The position numbers and the translations under genes were made by a program. Source: Limisphaerales bacterium (lineage in GTDB: Bacteria > Verrucomicrobiota > Verrucomicrobiae > Limisphaerales > UBA11358). From it: a stretch of 5,774 nucleotides of DNA. The notes under the pieces are model-generated. The model was not told the DNA's origin, searched no databases, and worked only from the letters and a program-made list of their open reading frames with translations. Where the stretch lies: contig PLZL01000289.1 of the NCBI GenBank assembly GCA_003152145.1, forward strand, positions 1,370 to 7,143, written 5' to 3'. This document shows positions 1 to 5,774 of the stretch, piece after piece (positions within the stretch are counted from its first letter, which is position 1; each line of letters begins with the position of its first letter).

Positions 1-114
1 AGTGCATGACCCGGCAGCATATCAAGGAAATCAAACTCACAACCTAAAGAGAGCATTAGGAGAAGCAGTCCCAAACGTTGAGCAGGCCATGGATTGAATG
101 CACTGGAGTATGAA
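1..114 (+). other. Leader region of zwf; possible tail of an upstream gene
   Basis: No gene can be assigned here. One frame stays open from base 2 to a TGA at 95–97 (32 codons), and another from base 3 to a TAA at 45–47. Either could be the last codons of an upstream gene that begins before the window, but neither short peptide is recognisable. No convincing sigma-70 promoter is visible, so the zwf operon may continue from upstream. Confidence 0.25.
105..108 (+). promoter_or_regulatory. Ribosome-binding site that decides the zwf start
   Basis: GGAG lies 6 bases before the ATG at 115. The longer frame would begin with a TTG at 94, which has only a weak purine stretch (GAGCAGG) before it. The ATG is therefore the better start. 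Confidence 0.55.
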
Positions 115-1674
115 ATGAAGGCACAACAAGTGAGAATCGTGAAAACGAATGACCAGCTCGAACCGACTGTGTTCGTCATTTTTGGTGGCGCCGGTGACTT
201 GACCTGGCGGAAACTCGTGCCGGCCTTGTTTGACCTTTCCCAAGACCGAAGCATGCCCTCTGATTTTTCGATCATCGTGGTGGATCGTGTTGACATGAGC
301 GACGAAAAGCTGCGCCGACGGTTGCACGATGGCGTCAACCAATTCTCGCGCTTTGGCAAAGCGAAGGTCGCCGCATGGAATCAATTCGCGAAGCACATCC
401 ACTACCAACAGGGCGATTTCAAGAAGCTGCAAACTTATACGGCCTTGGGCGAACAATGCGCGAAGCTGGAAAAGGAATGGGGTGCCAAAGTCCACCGCAT
501 TTTTTACATGGCCACACCGCCGGGCATGTTCGGCGAAATCCCAAAATACCTCGGCAAGGCCGGACTGGCGCGTGACCGCGAATGGGTGCGGATTGTGGTC
601 GAGAAACCGATCGGCTATGACTTGGAATCCGCCCGCGCACTGAATGCCATCCTCGCCGCCAATTTCGAGGAATCCCAGATTTTCCGCATTGATCATTATC
701 TGGGCAAGGAAACGGTGCAGAACATTCTGGCCTTCCGCTTTGCCAATCCACTTTTCGAGCCGCTCTGGAACCGGCGCTATGTGGAATCCGTCACCATCAC
801 CGCCGTCGAAGCGGTCGGGGTCGAACATCGCGGCGGCTATTACGACCATGCCGGAGCGCTGCGCGACATGGTGCAAAACCACCTGATGCAACTGCTCTGC
901 CTCGTGGCGATGGAGCCGATGGTCTCCTTCGAAGCCGACGAGATTCGCAACAAGAAAGTGGATGTCCTCCACGCCGTTCGTCCGATCCAACGCGACGCCG
1001 TCCATGAAAGCGTGGTGCGCGGACAATACGGCCAGGGTTGGATCGGCGGCAAAAAAGTTCCCGGTTACCGCGAAGAAGACGGCGTGGCACCGGATTCCCA
1101 AACCGAGACGTTCGTTGCGCTCCGGCTGTTTATTGACAACTGGCGCTGGCAAGGCGTGCCGTTTTATCTCCGCACCGGGAAACGGCTCACCCGGCAGGTC
1201 TCGGAAATTACCATCCAGTTTCGCGGCGTGCCGCATCAGTCGTTTCCGGCGGAGTCCACGCTTGACTGGCAGTCGTCCCGGCTCGTGATGTCCATCCACC
1301 CGGACGAGGGCATCGTGCTGCGTTTTCAGGCCAAGCATCCCGGGCCAAAGATGCACCTGCGCTCCGTGGAGATGCAGTTCAACTATCAGGACGCCTTCGA
1401 CGCCCCGTCGCCGGACGCTTATGAAACTTTGCTCTGGGACGTGATGAAGAATGATGCCACCTTGTTCATGCGCGCCGACCAGGTTGAGGCGGCGTGGCGG
1501 TTGATGATGCCGGTGCTCGACGTTTGGGCGGTGGCTCCGCCGAGTGATTTTCCGAATTACGCCGCCGGCACCTGGGGACCCGAGGACGCCCAAGGTCTCC
1601 TGGCTCAAGGACACAGTTGGCCGCTGCCGACTGAACTGATTGAGCAGTGCAGAAAAAAGGGAAGGAATTCGTGA
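115..1674 (+). CDS. zwf: Glucose-6-phosphate 1-dehydrogenase
   Basis: Cytoplasmic enzyme that oxidises glucose-6-phosphate to 6-phosphogluconolactone with NAD(P)+, the entry step of the oxidative pentose phosphate and Entner-Doudoroff routes. The protein is 519 residues from the ATG at 115, or 526 from a TTG at 94. Residue numbers here count from the TTG; subtract 7 for the ATG form. The N-terminal Rossmann fold carries the family motif [10 protein letters not shown] (31–40). R65, after the second strand, aligns with the arginine that contacts the NADP 2'-phosphate in family members. EKPIGYD (170–176) and the substrate site RIDHYLGKE (198–206) follow, then [17 protein letters not shown] ending in H263, which matches the catalytic histidine. 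Length is near the usual 480–520, with no break. It is the first complete gene of the cluster, and its TGA overlaps the start of the next gene. Identity is secure; cofactor preference is inferred. Confidence 0.96.
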   Translation: MKAQQVRIVKTNDQLEPTVFVIFGGAGDLTWRKLVPALFDLSQDRSMPSDFSIIVVDRVDMSDEKLRRRLHDGVNQFSRFGKAKVAAWNQFAKHIHYQQGDFKKLQTYTALGEQCAKLEKEWGAKVHRIFYMATPPGMFGEIPKYLGKAGLARDREWVRIVVEKPIGYDLESARALNAILAANFEESQIFRIDHYLGKETVQNILAFRFANPLFEPLWNRRYVESVTITAVEAVGVEHRGGYYDHAGALRDMVQNHLMQLLCLVAMEPMVSFEADEIRNKKVDVLHAVRPIQRDAVHESVVRGQYGQGWIGGKKVPGYREEDGVAPDSQTETFVALRLFIDNWRWQGVPFYLRTGKRLTRQVSEITIQFRGVPHQSFPAESTLDWQSSRLVMSIHPDEGIVLRFQAKHPGPKMHLRSVEMQFNYQDAFDAPSPDAYETLLWDVMKNDATLFMRADQVEAAWRLMMPVLDVWAVAPPSDFPNYAAGTWGPEDAQGLLAQGHSWPLPTELIEQCRKKGRNS

Positions 1675-1868
1675 CTCAATATGATATGAAAACTCCGATC
1701 GAATATACCGTCGTCGCGGTGCCTTTTCACGCCGATGCTGCAACCCATGACGAGCTTGCGCGGAAAGTTAACGAAAAATTAAGCGGCGGTTACGAACTAT
1801 ATGGTCCACCGTTCTTCAGCGAGGAAATGATGTATCAGGCAATGACGAGGCCAATCCCGCCAAGCTGA
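1671..1868 (+). CDS. Small DUF1737-type protein
   Basis: A 65-residue soluble protein with no signal peptide or membrane segment. I chose the GTG at 1671 because AAGGA (1662–1666) sits 4 bases ahead of it and the GTGA overlap with the zwf stop suggests translational coupling. An in-frame GTG at 1647 (73 residues) and ATG at 1686 are alternatives. The pattern is IEYTVV, then a helix [17 protein letters not shown], then YGPPF and a closing MYQAMTRP. This fits DUF1737, a small fold of unknown biochemical function in which a final (Y)QAM motif is typical. Sitting between a dehydrogenase and a sugar kinase, it may have an accessory role in the same pathway, but nothing in the sequence proves that. 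Confidence 0.75.
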   Translation: MTQYDMKTPIEYTVVAVPFHADAATHDELARKVNEKLSGGYELYGPPFFSEEMMYQAMTRPIPPS

Positions 1869-1882
1869 TGGGCGAACGACCC

Positions 1883-1890
1883 AAAGGAGG
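1883..1890 (+). promoter_or_regulatory. Strong Shine-Dalgarno for the ROK kinase
   Basis: AAAGGAGG lies 8 bases before the ATG at 1899. It is the strongest ribosome-binding site in the window and fixes the kinase start. It falls in the 30-base gap after the DUF1737 gene. Confidence 0.8.
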
Positions 1891-1898
1891 CCAATCGC

Positions 1899-2573
1899 AT
1901 GAGAATATTGGTCATTGATGTCGGCGGCACCCATGTAAAAGTGCGCGCCACGAGCCACCCAAAACGGATGGAGATTCCGTCCGGCCCGAAAATGACCGCC
2001 AACAAAATGGTCGCGGCGGTTCGGAAGATCATCGCCGGTTGGAAATACGATGTCGTCACGCTGGGCTATCCGGGGCCCGTGCTTCACGGACATATTGTCG
2101 GTGAACCGCACAACCTCGGACACGGCTGGGTGAAATTTAATTTCAAAAAAGCATTCGGCTGTCCGGTGAAAATCATCAATGATGCAGCGATGCAGGCGCT
2201 TGGCAGTTATGAAGGCAAACGAATGCTCTTCCTGGGTCTGGGCACCGGCCTGGGTTCGGCGATGATTGTTGACGGCGTGCTCGAACCGATGGAACTGGCG
2301 CACCTGCCTTACAAAAAAGGCCGCACTTACGAGGATTATGTGGGGCTGGCCGGCCTCAAGCGGCTCGGAAAAAGGAAATGGCGGCGACACGTCAACGATG
2401 TCGTCAAGCAGCTCAAGATGGCGTTGGAGGCTGATTATGTCGTTTTGGGCGGCGGCAATGCGAGACTGCTGAAGAAACTTCCACCCGACAGCCAGGTCGG
2501 AGACAACGCCAACGCATATCGTGGCGGCCTGCGCCTTTGGTCAAAATTAAAAAAACATAATCCTCCAAGATGA
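1899..2573 (+). CDS. ROK-family kinase, polyphosphate glucokinase-like
   Basis: A 224-residue cytoplasmic sugar kinase, probably phosphorylating glucose to glucose-6-phosphate. The phosphate-1 motif DVGGTHVK is at 7–14. The catalytic aspartate is expected in NDAA (N94, D95), and the nucleotide/phosphate loop GLGTGLGS is at 113–120. MELAHLPY (131–138) matches the ELGH substrate motif with Ala for Gly. TYEDYVGLAGLKRLGKRKW (143–161) and the ending VVLGGGN (181–187) to GDNANAYRGGLRLW (201–214) are the pattern I associate with polyphosphate glucokinase relatives. Classic ROK proteins are about 300 residues and carry a CxCGxxGC zinc motif, which is absent here. ROK membership is clear. Whether the donor is polyphosphate or ATP cannot be read from sequence. 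The gene overlaps the next by ATGA, linking it to a glucose-releasing enzyme. Confidence 0.82.
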   Translation: MRILVIDVGGTHVKVRATSHPKRMEIPSGPKMTANKMVAAVRKIIAGWKYDVVTLGYPGPVLHGHIVGEPHNLGHGWVKFNFKKAFGCPVKIINDAAMQALGSYEGKRMLFLGLGTGLGSAMIVDGVLEPMELAHLPYKKGRTYEDYVGLAGLKRLGKRKWRRHVNDVVKQLKMALEADYVVLGGGNARLLKKLPPDSQVGDNANAYRGGLRLWSKLKKHNPPR

Positions 2574-4972
2574 ATTCCTCTGGAAACTCCGTTGCCTTCG
2601 GCGCGCCCGGCATCGAACCGCGCTGGACGTCCAGCGCCAAGGAAGGTCTCGGCACAGCTTATCATACGAGCTGCCGTTTGTGGTTCACGTTGAGCCACGG
2701 CATCGTGAACGAAATTTATTATCCGCACGTTGACCAGCCAAACACGCGCGATTTTCAATTTCTCATCAGCGACGGCGAAACATTTTGCCACGAGGAAAAA
2801 CGCGATCTGGATCACAAAATTGAATACCCGGAACGTGATTGTGTTTTCTACCGGCTCACGAATTCAGAACCCAACGGACGCTACCGGCTGATAAAATATG
2901 TGCTCACCGATCCGCATCGGTCTGTGCTGCTCGTGCATACCAAACTCGAAGTGCTCGACAAATCTTTGCACGGCAAATTAAAACTTTATGCGCTGCTCGC
3001 TCCGCACATCGCCCGTCACGGCGCGGGCAACTCCGGCTGGTGTTCAGAGATCAGCGCTCACAAACTTCTCCGCGCCGAACGCGGAGACACGCATCTGGTC
3101 ATGGGATGCAGCACAGGTTTTTCCCGCCGCTCCGTTGGTTATGTCGGCGCGAGCGACGGCTGGCAGGACTTGATGGACAACTTCAAAATGGACTGGGAAT
3201 TTTGTGCCGCCGAAAATGGGAACATTGCGTTGACCGGCGAAATTGATCTCCAGCACAAGAATGAATTTACAATTGGAATCGCCTTGGGCGGAAGTTCCCA
3301 GAGCACAGGTGCGAAGTTGCTGCAATCGCTGGCCGAGCTGTTCGATTCGCAGCGTGAAAGTTATATCCGCCAGTGGCAGCGCACGGTGGTAAATCCCAAA
3401 TTCGATTTCGCCGATCAAACGTCTGACGGCGGCCACATCTATCGGTTGAGCCGCTGCCTGCTGCTTGCGCACGAAGACAAAAGTTTTCAGGGAGCATTGG
3501 TTGCCTCCATGAGCATTCCGTGGGGCGAAACAAAGGACGACAGTGATCCCGGCGGCTATCATCTGGTCTGGACCCGCGACCTGGTGCAAAGCGCGACGGC
3601 TTTGCTTGCGTCCGGCCAGACCGGCACGCCGTTGCGCGCTTTGATCTGGCTGGCAACCATTCAGCGGCCGGATGGCCGTTTCCCGCAAAACAGCTGGATC
3701 AACGGTTGCGCGTATTGGTCGGGTTTGCAGCTCGATGAAATCGCCGCTCCAATCCTTTTGGCCTGGCGTTTGCAATGCGAAGGTGTCGGTCTCGGCCTGT
3801 TCGATCCGTGTGTCATGATTTTGCGGGCCGCCGCCTACCTCATCCGGCAAGGACCGGTGACTGCGCAGGAACGCTGGGAGGAAAATTCAGGTTACTCACC
3901 CTCGACGCTCGCCACGGTCATCGCCGCTCTGGTTTGTGCTGCAGAATTTGCCACGAAACATTCCCACACGGACACGAGAGATTTTATTTTTGCGTATGCC
4001 GACTGGCTGGCCGCGCACATCGAAGAATGGACGGCAACGACGCGCGGCGAGTTGGTCAAAGATATTCCGCGCCACTATATCCGCATCAATCCAACCGATC
4101 CGCAGACGCCCGACCCGCACGCCAATCCGAACACAACCACAATTCAAATCAGCAACGGCGGTGGAATTCATCCGGCGCGGAACGTTGTCGGCGGCGATTT
4201 CCTTCAACTCGTGCGGCTCGGAATTCGTGATGCGAACGACCCCGTCGTGTGCGATTCAATCAAAGTCATGGATCGCGTCCTCAAACAAAAACTTCCGCAA
4301 GGCCCGTGCTGGCGGCGTTACAATCACGATGGTTACGGGCAAAAAGACGACGGCAGCGCTTACGACGGGACGGGCGTCGGCCGTTCGTGGCCGATTTTGA
4401 CCGGTGAGCGCGGTCATTACGAGCTGGCCGCCGGACGCGACCCGCTGCCGTTCATCAAGGCGTTGGAAAAATTCGCCAACGCAGGCGGGTTGTTGTCCGA
4501 ACAGCTCTGGGACGACGATGATTTTCCGGATGGCGGCATGAAACGTGGACAACCAACCGGCGCAGCCATGCCGCTGTGCTGGTCTCATGCCGAATATATT
4601 TCACTCGTGCGCAGCGCCCACGACGGCGTTTGTTTTGATCGAATCGAGCCGGCGTTCCAACGCTACGTCGCCAATCCCGTGCAAAGCCGGCACGAGATTT
4701 GGAGTTTGCGGCATCCAATAGGCCGTATGCCGCATGGAAAAACCTTGCGCGTCATCCTTGCGGCCGAGGCGGCGGTTGTCTGGTCGGATGATCACTGGAA
4801 GAACACCAAAAAATCGGACACTGCCGGCATCAACACGCTTGGTTTATGGTTTGCAGATTTTCCGATCGAGACCATGCCTGATGGTTCAGTGATCGAGTTC
4901 ACTTTCTTCTGGAAAGAAGCCCGGCGTTGGGAAGGCAGGAATTATTCAGTCGCGGTCGGCGGACCAAAGTAA
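2570..4972 (+). CDS. GH15 glucoamylase (glucan 1,4-alpha-glucosidase)
   Basis: An 800-residue exo-acting glycosidase expected to release glucose from non-reducing ends of alpha-glucans. Residues from about 10 to 265 (GAPGIEPRWTSSAKEGLGTA onward) match the beta-sandwich N-domain of bacterial glucoamylases and glucodextranases. Residues from about 285 to 690 form the (alpha/alpha)6 barrel, with HLVWTRD (331–337), the general-acid pair in RWEENSGYSPST (E437/E438), the expected catalytic base E644 in LLSEQLWDD, and PTGAAMPLCWSHAEY (662–676). The C-terminal part (about 700–800) looks like an extra beta domain ending WEGRNYSVAVGG. No signal peptide or transmembrane segment is present, so I infer cytoplasmic action on glycogen or imported maltodextrin. 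The start overlaps the kinase stop (ATGA) and has no Shine-Dalgarno. Glucodextranase or another GH15 specificity remains possible. Confidence 0.93.
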   Translation: MNSSGNSVAFGAPGIEPRWTSSAKEGLGTAYHTSCRLWFTLSHGIVNEIYYPHVDQPNTRDFQFLISDGETFCHEEKRDLDHKIEYPERDCVFYRLTNSEPNGRYRLIKYVLTDPHRSVLLVHTKLEVLDKSLHGKLKLYALLAPHIARHGAGNSGWCSEISAHKLLRAERGDTHLVMGCSTGFSRRSVGYVGASDGWQDLMDNFKMDWEFCAAENGNIALTGEIDLQHKNEFTIGIALGGSSQSTGAKLLQSLAELFDSQRESYIRQWQRTVVNPKFDFADQTSDGGHIYRLSRCLLLAHEDKSFQGALVASMSIPWGETKDDSDPGGYHLVWTRDLVQSATALLASGQTGTPLRALIWLATIQRPDGRFPQNSWINGCAYWSGLQLDEIAAPILLAWRLQCEGVGLGLFDPCVMILRAAAYLIRQGPVTAQERWEENSGYSPSTLATVIAALVCAAEFATKHSHTDTRDFIFAYADWLAAHIEEWTATTRGELVKDIPRHYIRINPTDPQTPDPHANPNTTTIQISNGGGIHPARNVVGGDFLQLVRLGIRDANDPVVCDSIKVMDRVLKQKLPQGPCWRRYNHDGYGQKDDGSAYDGTGVGRSWPILTGERGHYELAAGRDPLPFIKALEKFANAGGLLSEQLWDDDDFPDGGMKRGQPTGAAMPLCWSHAEYISLVRSAHDGVCFDRIEPAFQRYVANPVQSRHEIWSLRHPIGRMPHGKTLRVILAAEAAVVWSDDHWKNTKKSDTAGINTLGLWFADFPIETMPDGSVIEFTFFWKEARRWEGRNYSVAVGGPK

Positions 4973-5289
4973 GAGGACGACGGTGATGCAGAAAAGTATC
5001 GAAGTGAGCGTGCCCGTGCGCTGGCAGGCGTGAGTGAGGATATGCAGAACCTTTATCACGAAGTGTTCGCGCTGTTGCTGTCGCAAACAAAATCCTCGGT
5101 GACGAACTCGATCAGGACTCAACCAAATTAGCGCGGACCACCGGCAAGAAGTGTCCGCGCGTGCAACGGCCGACGATTGAAGGCCTGTTGAACCACACCC
5201 ACCGCGCCGGGCATCCGGTTCACCAGCCGGACTTGAATTTCAGGAAAGCCAAGTTGGAAGCCAACGCCGCGCGGAAGGATCTAATCTAA
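4973..5289 (+). pseudogene. Broken locus: SRPBCC-like start followed by frame-shifted remnant
   Basis: GAGGA (4973–4977) sits 8 bases before an ATG at 4986 that encodes MQKSIEVSVPVRWQA and then stops at 5031–5033. The first twelve residues closely resemble the start of small SRPBCC (polyketide cyclase/dehydrase-like) proteins, which usually run to about 150 residues. The glucoamylase frame also reads on past its stop to a TAG at 5129–5131. A third frame is open from 5038 to the TAA at 5287–5289 (83 codons) with no ATG and no ribosome-binding site; it includes NKILGDELDQDS and ends KLEANAARKDLI. I do not recognise that part. The best reading is a gene lost by deletion or rearrangement, possibly fused to a remnant of another small gene. 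A short real peptide from 4986 cannot be excluded. Confidence 0.45.
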
Positions 5290-5420
5290 CGTCCTCCCTC
5301 ATCCCGGTCCTTTTCCCCAATCCATTCTTACCGACGAGTAAACGTAGGGTTATACCCCATAGCCTATGGCCAACCGTTGGCGTAATTTCATGCTTGTAAA
5401 GCAACAAACCAAACAAAATT
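5290..5420 (+). promoter_or_regulatory. Non-coding upstream region of the lipoprotein gene
   Basis: This stretch of 131 bases has no plausible gene. It contains three abutting inverted repeats (5347–5381) and then an A-rich leader up to the ATG at 5421. It is the likely site of the promoter for the small stress-type genes, but no confident -35/-10 pair could be picked. Confidence 0.4.
5347..5381. repeat. Three abutting small inverted repeats
   Basis: Three perfect dyads lie in series. GGGT-TAT-ACCC is at 5347–5357, CCATAG-C-CTATGG at 5357–5369, and GCCAAC-C-GTTGGC at 5369–5381. Neighbours share one terminal base, and their centres (5352, 5363, 5375) are 11 and 12 bases apart, close to one helical turn. 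They lie 40–74 bases ahead of the lipoprotein ATG, where an operator or a structured leader would be placed. They are not followed by a T run, so a terminator is unlikely. The function is unknown. Confidence 0.6.
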
Positions 5421-5591
5421 ATGCTAATTATAAAACTTATCCTCACCTGTGTGGCCGCCGTCGCCTTGGTTTCAGCAACCGGCTGCGGCACTGAAAAAGC
5501 CACACACAGCACGACCACCACGACGCAACAAACCACGGTGCCCGCGCCCGTCACCACCACCACCACGGACACAAAAACCCAATCCAAATAA
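5421..5591 (+). CDS. Small threonine-rich lipoprotein
   Basis: A 56-residue protein. The N-terminus MLIIKLILTCVAAVALV is a short hydrophobic signal with one lysine, followed by SATGC. C22 would be the lipid-modified residue after signal peptidase II cleavage; Ala at -3 makes the lipobox slightly atypical. The remaining 35 residues contain 16 threonines, including two runs of five, and should be disordered. Size and layout recall the entericidin-type small lipoproteins often found near CsbD and other stress genes, but the mature part does not match that family's pattern, so I do not assign it. No Shine-Dalgarno is present; the leader is A-rich (AAACAAAATT). It was probably missed by length cut-offs. 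The protein is likely anchored to a membrane facing the periplasm. Confidence 0.72.
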   Translation: MLIIKLILTCVAAVALVSATGCGTEKATHSTTTTTQQTTVPAPVTTTTTDTKTQSK

Positions 5592-5639
5592 GATTACACC
5601 CCATGGCAGGATTTGTCTCCGTGGCCTAACCTTCGGAAA

Positions 5640-5654
5640 CCCGCCGGTTGCGGG
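5640..5654 (+). terminator. Possible weak terminator hairpin
   Basis: CCCGC and GCGGG form a 5-bp GC stem around a 5-base loop, followed by AACGTTTT. It lies 48 bases after the lipoprotein stop and 61 bases before CsbD. The stem is short and the T tract is interrupted, so it may be weak or fortuitous. Confidence 0.25.
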
Positions 5655-5715
5655 AACGTTTTGCCGTCATGTTGGCGGCGAATGAAAACAAACAACAAAA
5701 ATAAAATTAACTATT

Positions 5716-5774
5716 ATGACCACACTCGAAGTCAAAGGCGACTGGAACATCACCAAAGGCAAGCTGAAACAGAA
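5716..5774 (+). CDS. CsbD-family stress protein (5' part, cut by window end)
   Basis: Only the first 19 codons are in the window: MTTLEVKGDWNITKGKLKQ. The KGDWNxxKGKLKQ pattern is characteristic of the start of CsbD-like proteins, small (about 60–70 residues) hydrophilic proteins induced by general stress in many bacteria; their molecular role is unclear. The ATG at 5716 has no Shine-Dalgarno and is preceded by an A-rich stretch (about 5684–5710), as for the lipoprotein gene upstream. The family call is good despite the truncation; nothing can be said about the rest. Confidence 0.85.
   Translation, partial: MTTLEVKGDWNITKGKLKQ

Noticed and set aside
37..1743. 568-codon open frame on the minus strand across zwf
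   Set aside because: It lies antisense to a clearly functional zwf. Its translation is Arg/His-rich with no recognisable motif, as expected for an antisense shadow in GC-rich DNA.
1847..1896. 10-base direct repeat GAGGCCAATC (1847–1856 and 1887–1896)
   Set aside because: The second copy is part of the kinase ribosome-binding region and the first is inside coding sequence. A single short pair is consistent with chance.
1797..2390. 197-codon minus-strand open frame over the ROK gene
   Set aside because: It overlaps two real genes on the plus strand, and no family resemblance was seen.
2549..2555. Run of seven A near the end of the kinase gene, a possible frameshift site
   Set aside because: The frame stays intact to a normal stop with the expected ATGA overlap, and no downstream stimulatory structure was apparent.
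3044..3850. 268-codon minus-strand open frame inside the glucoamylase gene
   Set aside because: It is fully inside a conserved GH15 gene, has no recognisable domain, and is explained by the codon bias of the sense strand.
5377..5395. Sigma-54-like TTGGCG ... TGCTT
   Set aside because: The GG and GC elements are one base too far apart for the strict -24/-12 spacing, and the GG lies inside the inverted repeat, so it is probably fortuitous.
5449..5685. 78-codon plus-strand frame, Pro/Arg-rich
   Set aside because: It is a shifted reading of the threonine-repeat lipoprotein gene. The lipoprotein frame has a signal sequence and lipobox, whereas this one has no start context.

Overview
The window reads as a GC-rich (roughly mid-to-high 50s %) chromosomal segment from a free-living Gram-negative bacterium. 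The protein style suggests Verrucomicrobiota or a similar soil/freshwater group: a [14 protein letters not shown] glucose-6-phosphate dehydrogenase, a short polyphosphate-glucokinase-like ROK protein, and a CsbD protein beginning LEVKGDWNITKGKLKQ. This taxonomic placement is an inference from remembered family members, not a search result.

Positions 94/115–4972 hold four co-directional, tightly packed genes that look like one operon: glucose-6-phosphate dehydrogenase (zwf), a small DUF1737 protein, a ROK-family sugar kinase resembling polyphosphate glucokinase, and an 800-residue family GH15 glucoamylase. Two of the three junctions are 4-base stop/start overlaps (GTGA and ATGA). Together they would make a short route inside the cell. 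The signal-less glucoamylase releases glucose from maltodextrin or glycogen-type glucans, the kinase makes glucose-6-phosphate, and Zwf oxidises it to 6-phosphogluconolactone with production of NAD(P)H.

From 4973 to the end the character changes to small, loosely spaced stress-type genes. Positions 4973–5289 are a broken stretch. It starts with a ribosome-binding site and twelve codons that look like the beginning of an SRPBCC-family gene, then hits stops and continues as open frames without a start. Next come about 130 bases of non-coding DNA with three abutting small inverted repeats, then a 56-residue threonine-rich lipoprotein, a possible weak terminator, and the first 19 codons of a CsbD-family stress protein cut off by the window end.

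No tRNA, rRNA, CRISPR array, insertion sequence or defence system was seen. The most unusual features are the three abutting dyads upstream of the lipoprotein gene, the scrambled SRPBCC-like locus, and the apparent switch from Shine-Dalgarno leaders in the operon to A-rich, Shine-Dalgarno-free leaders in the stress genes.
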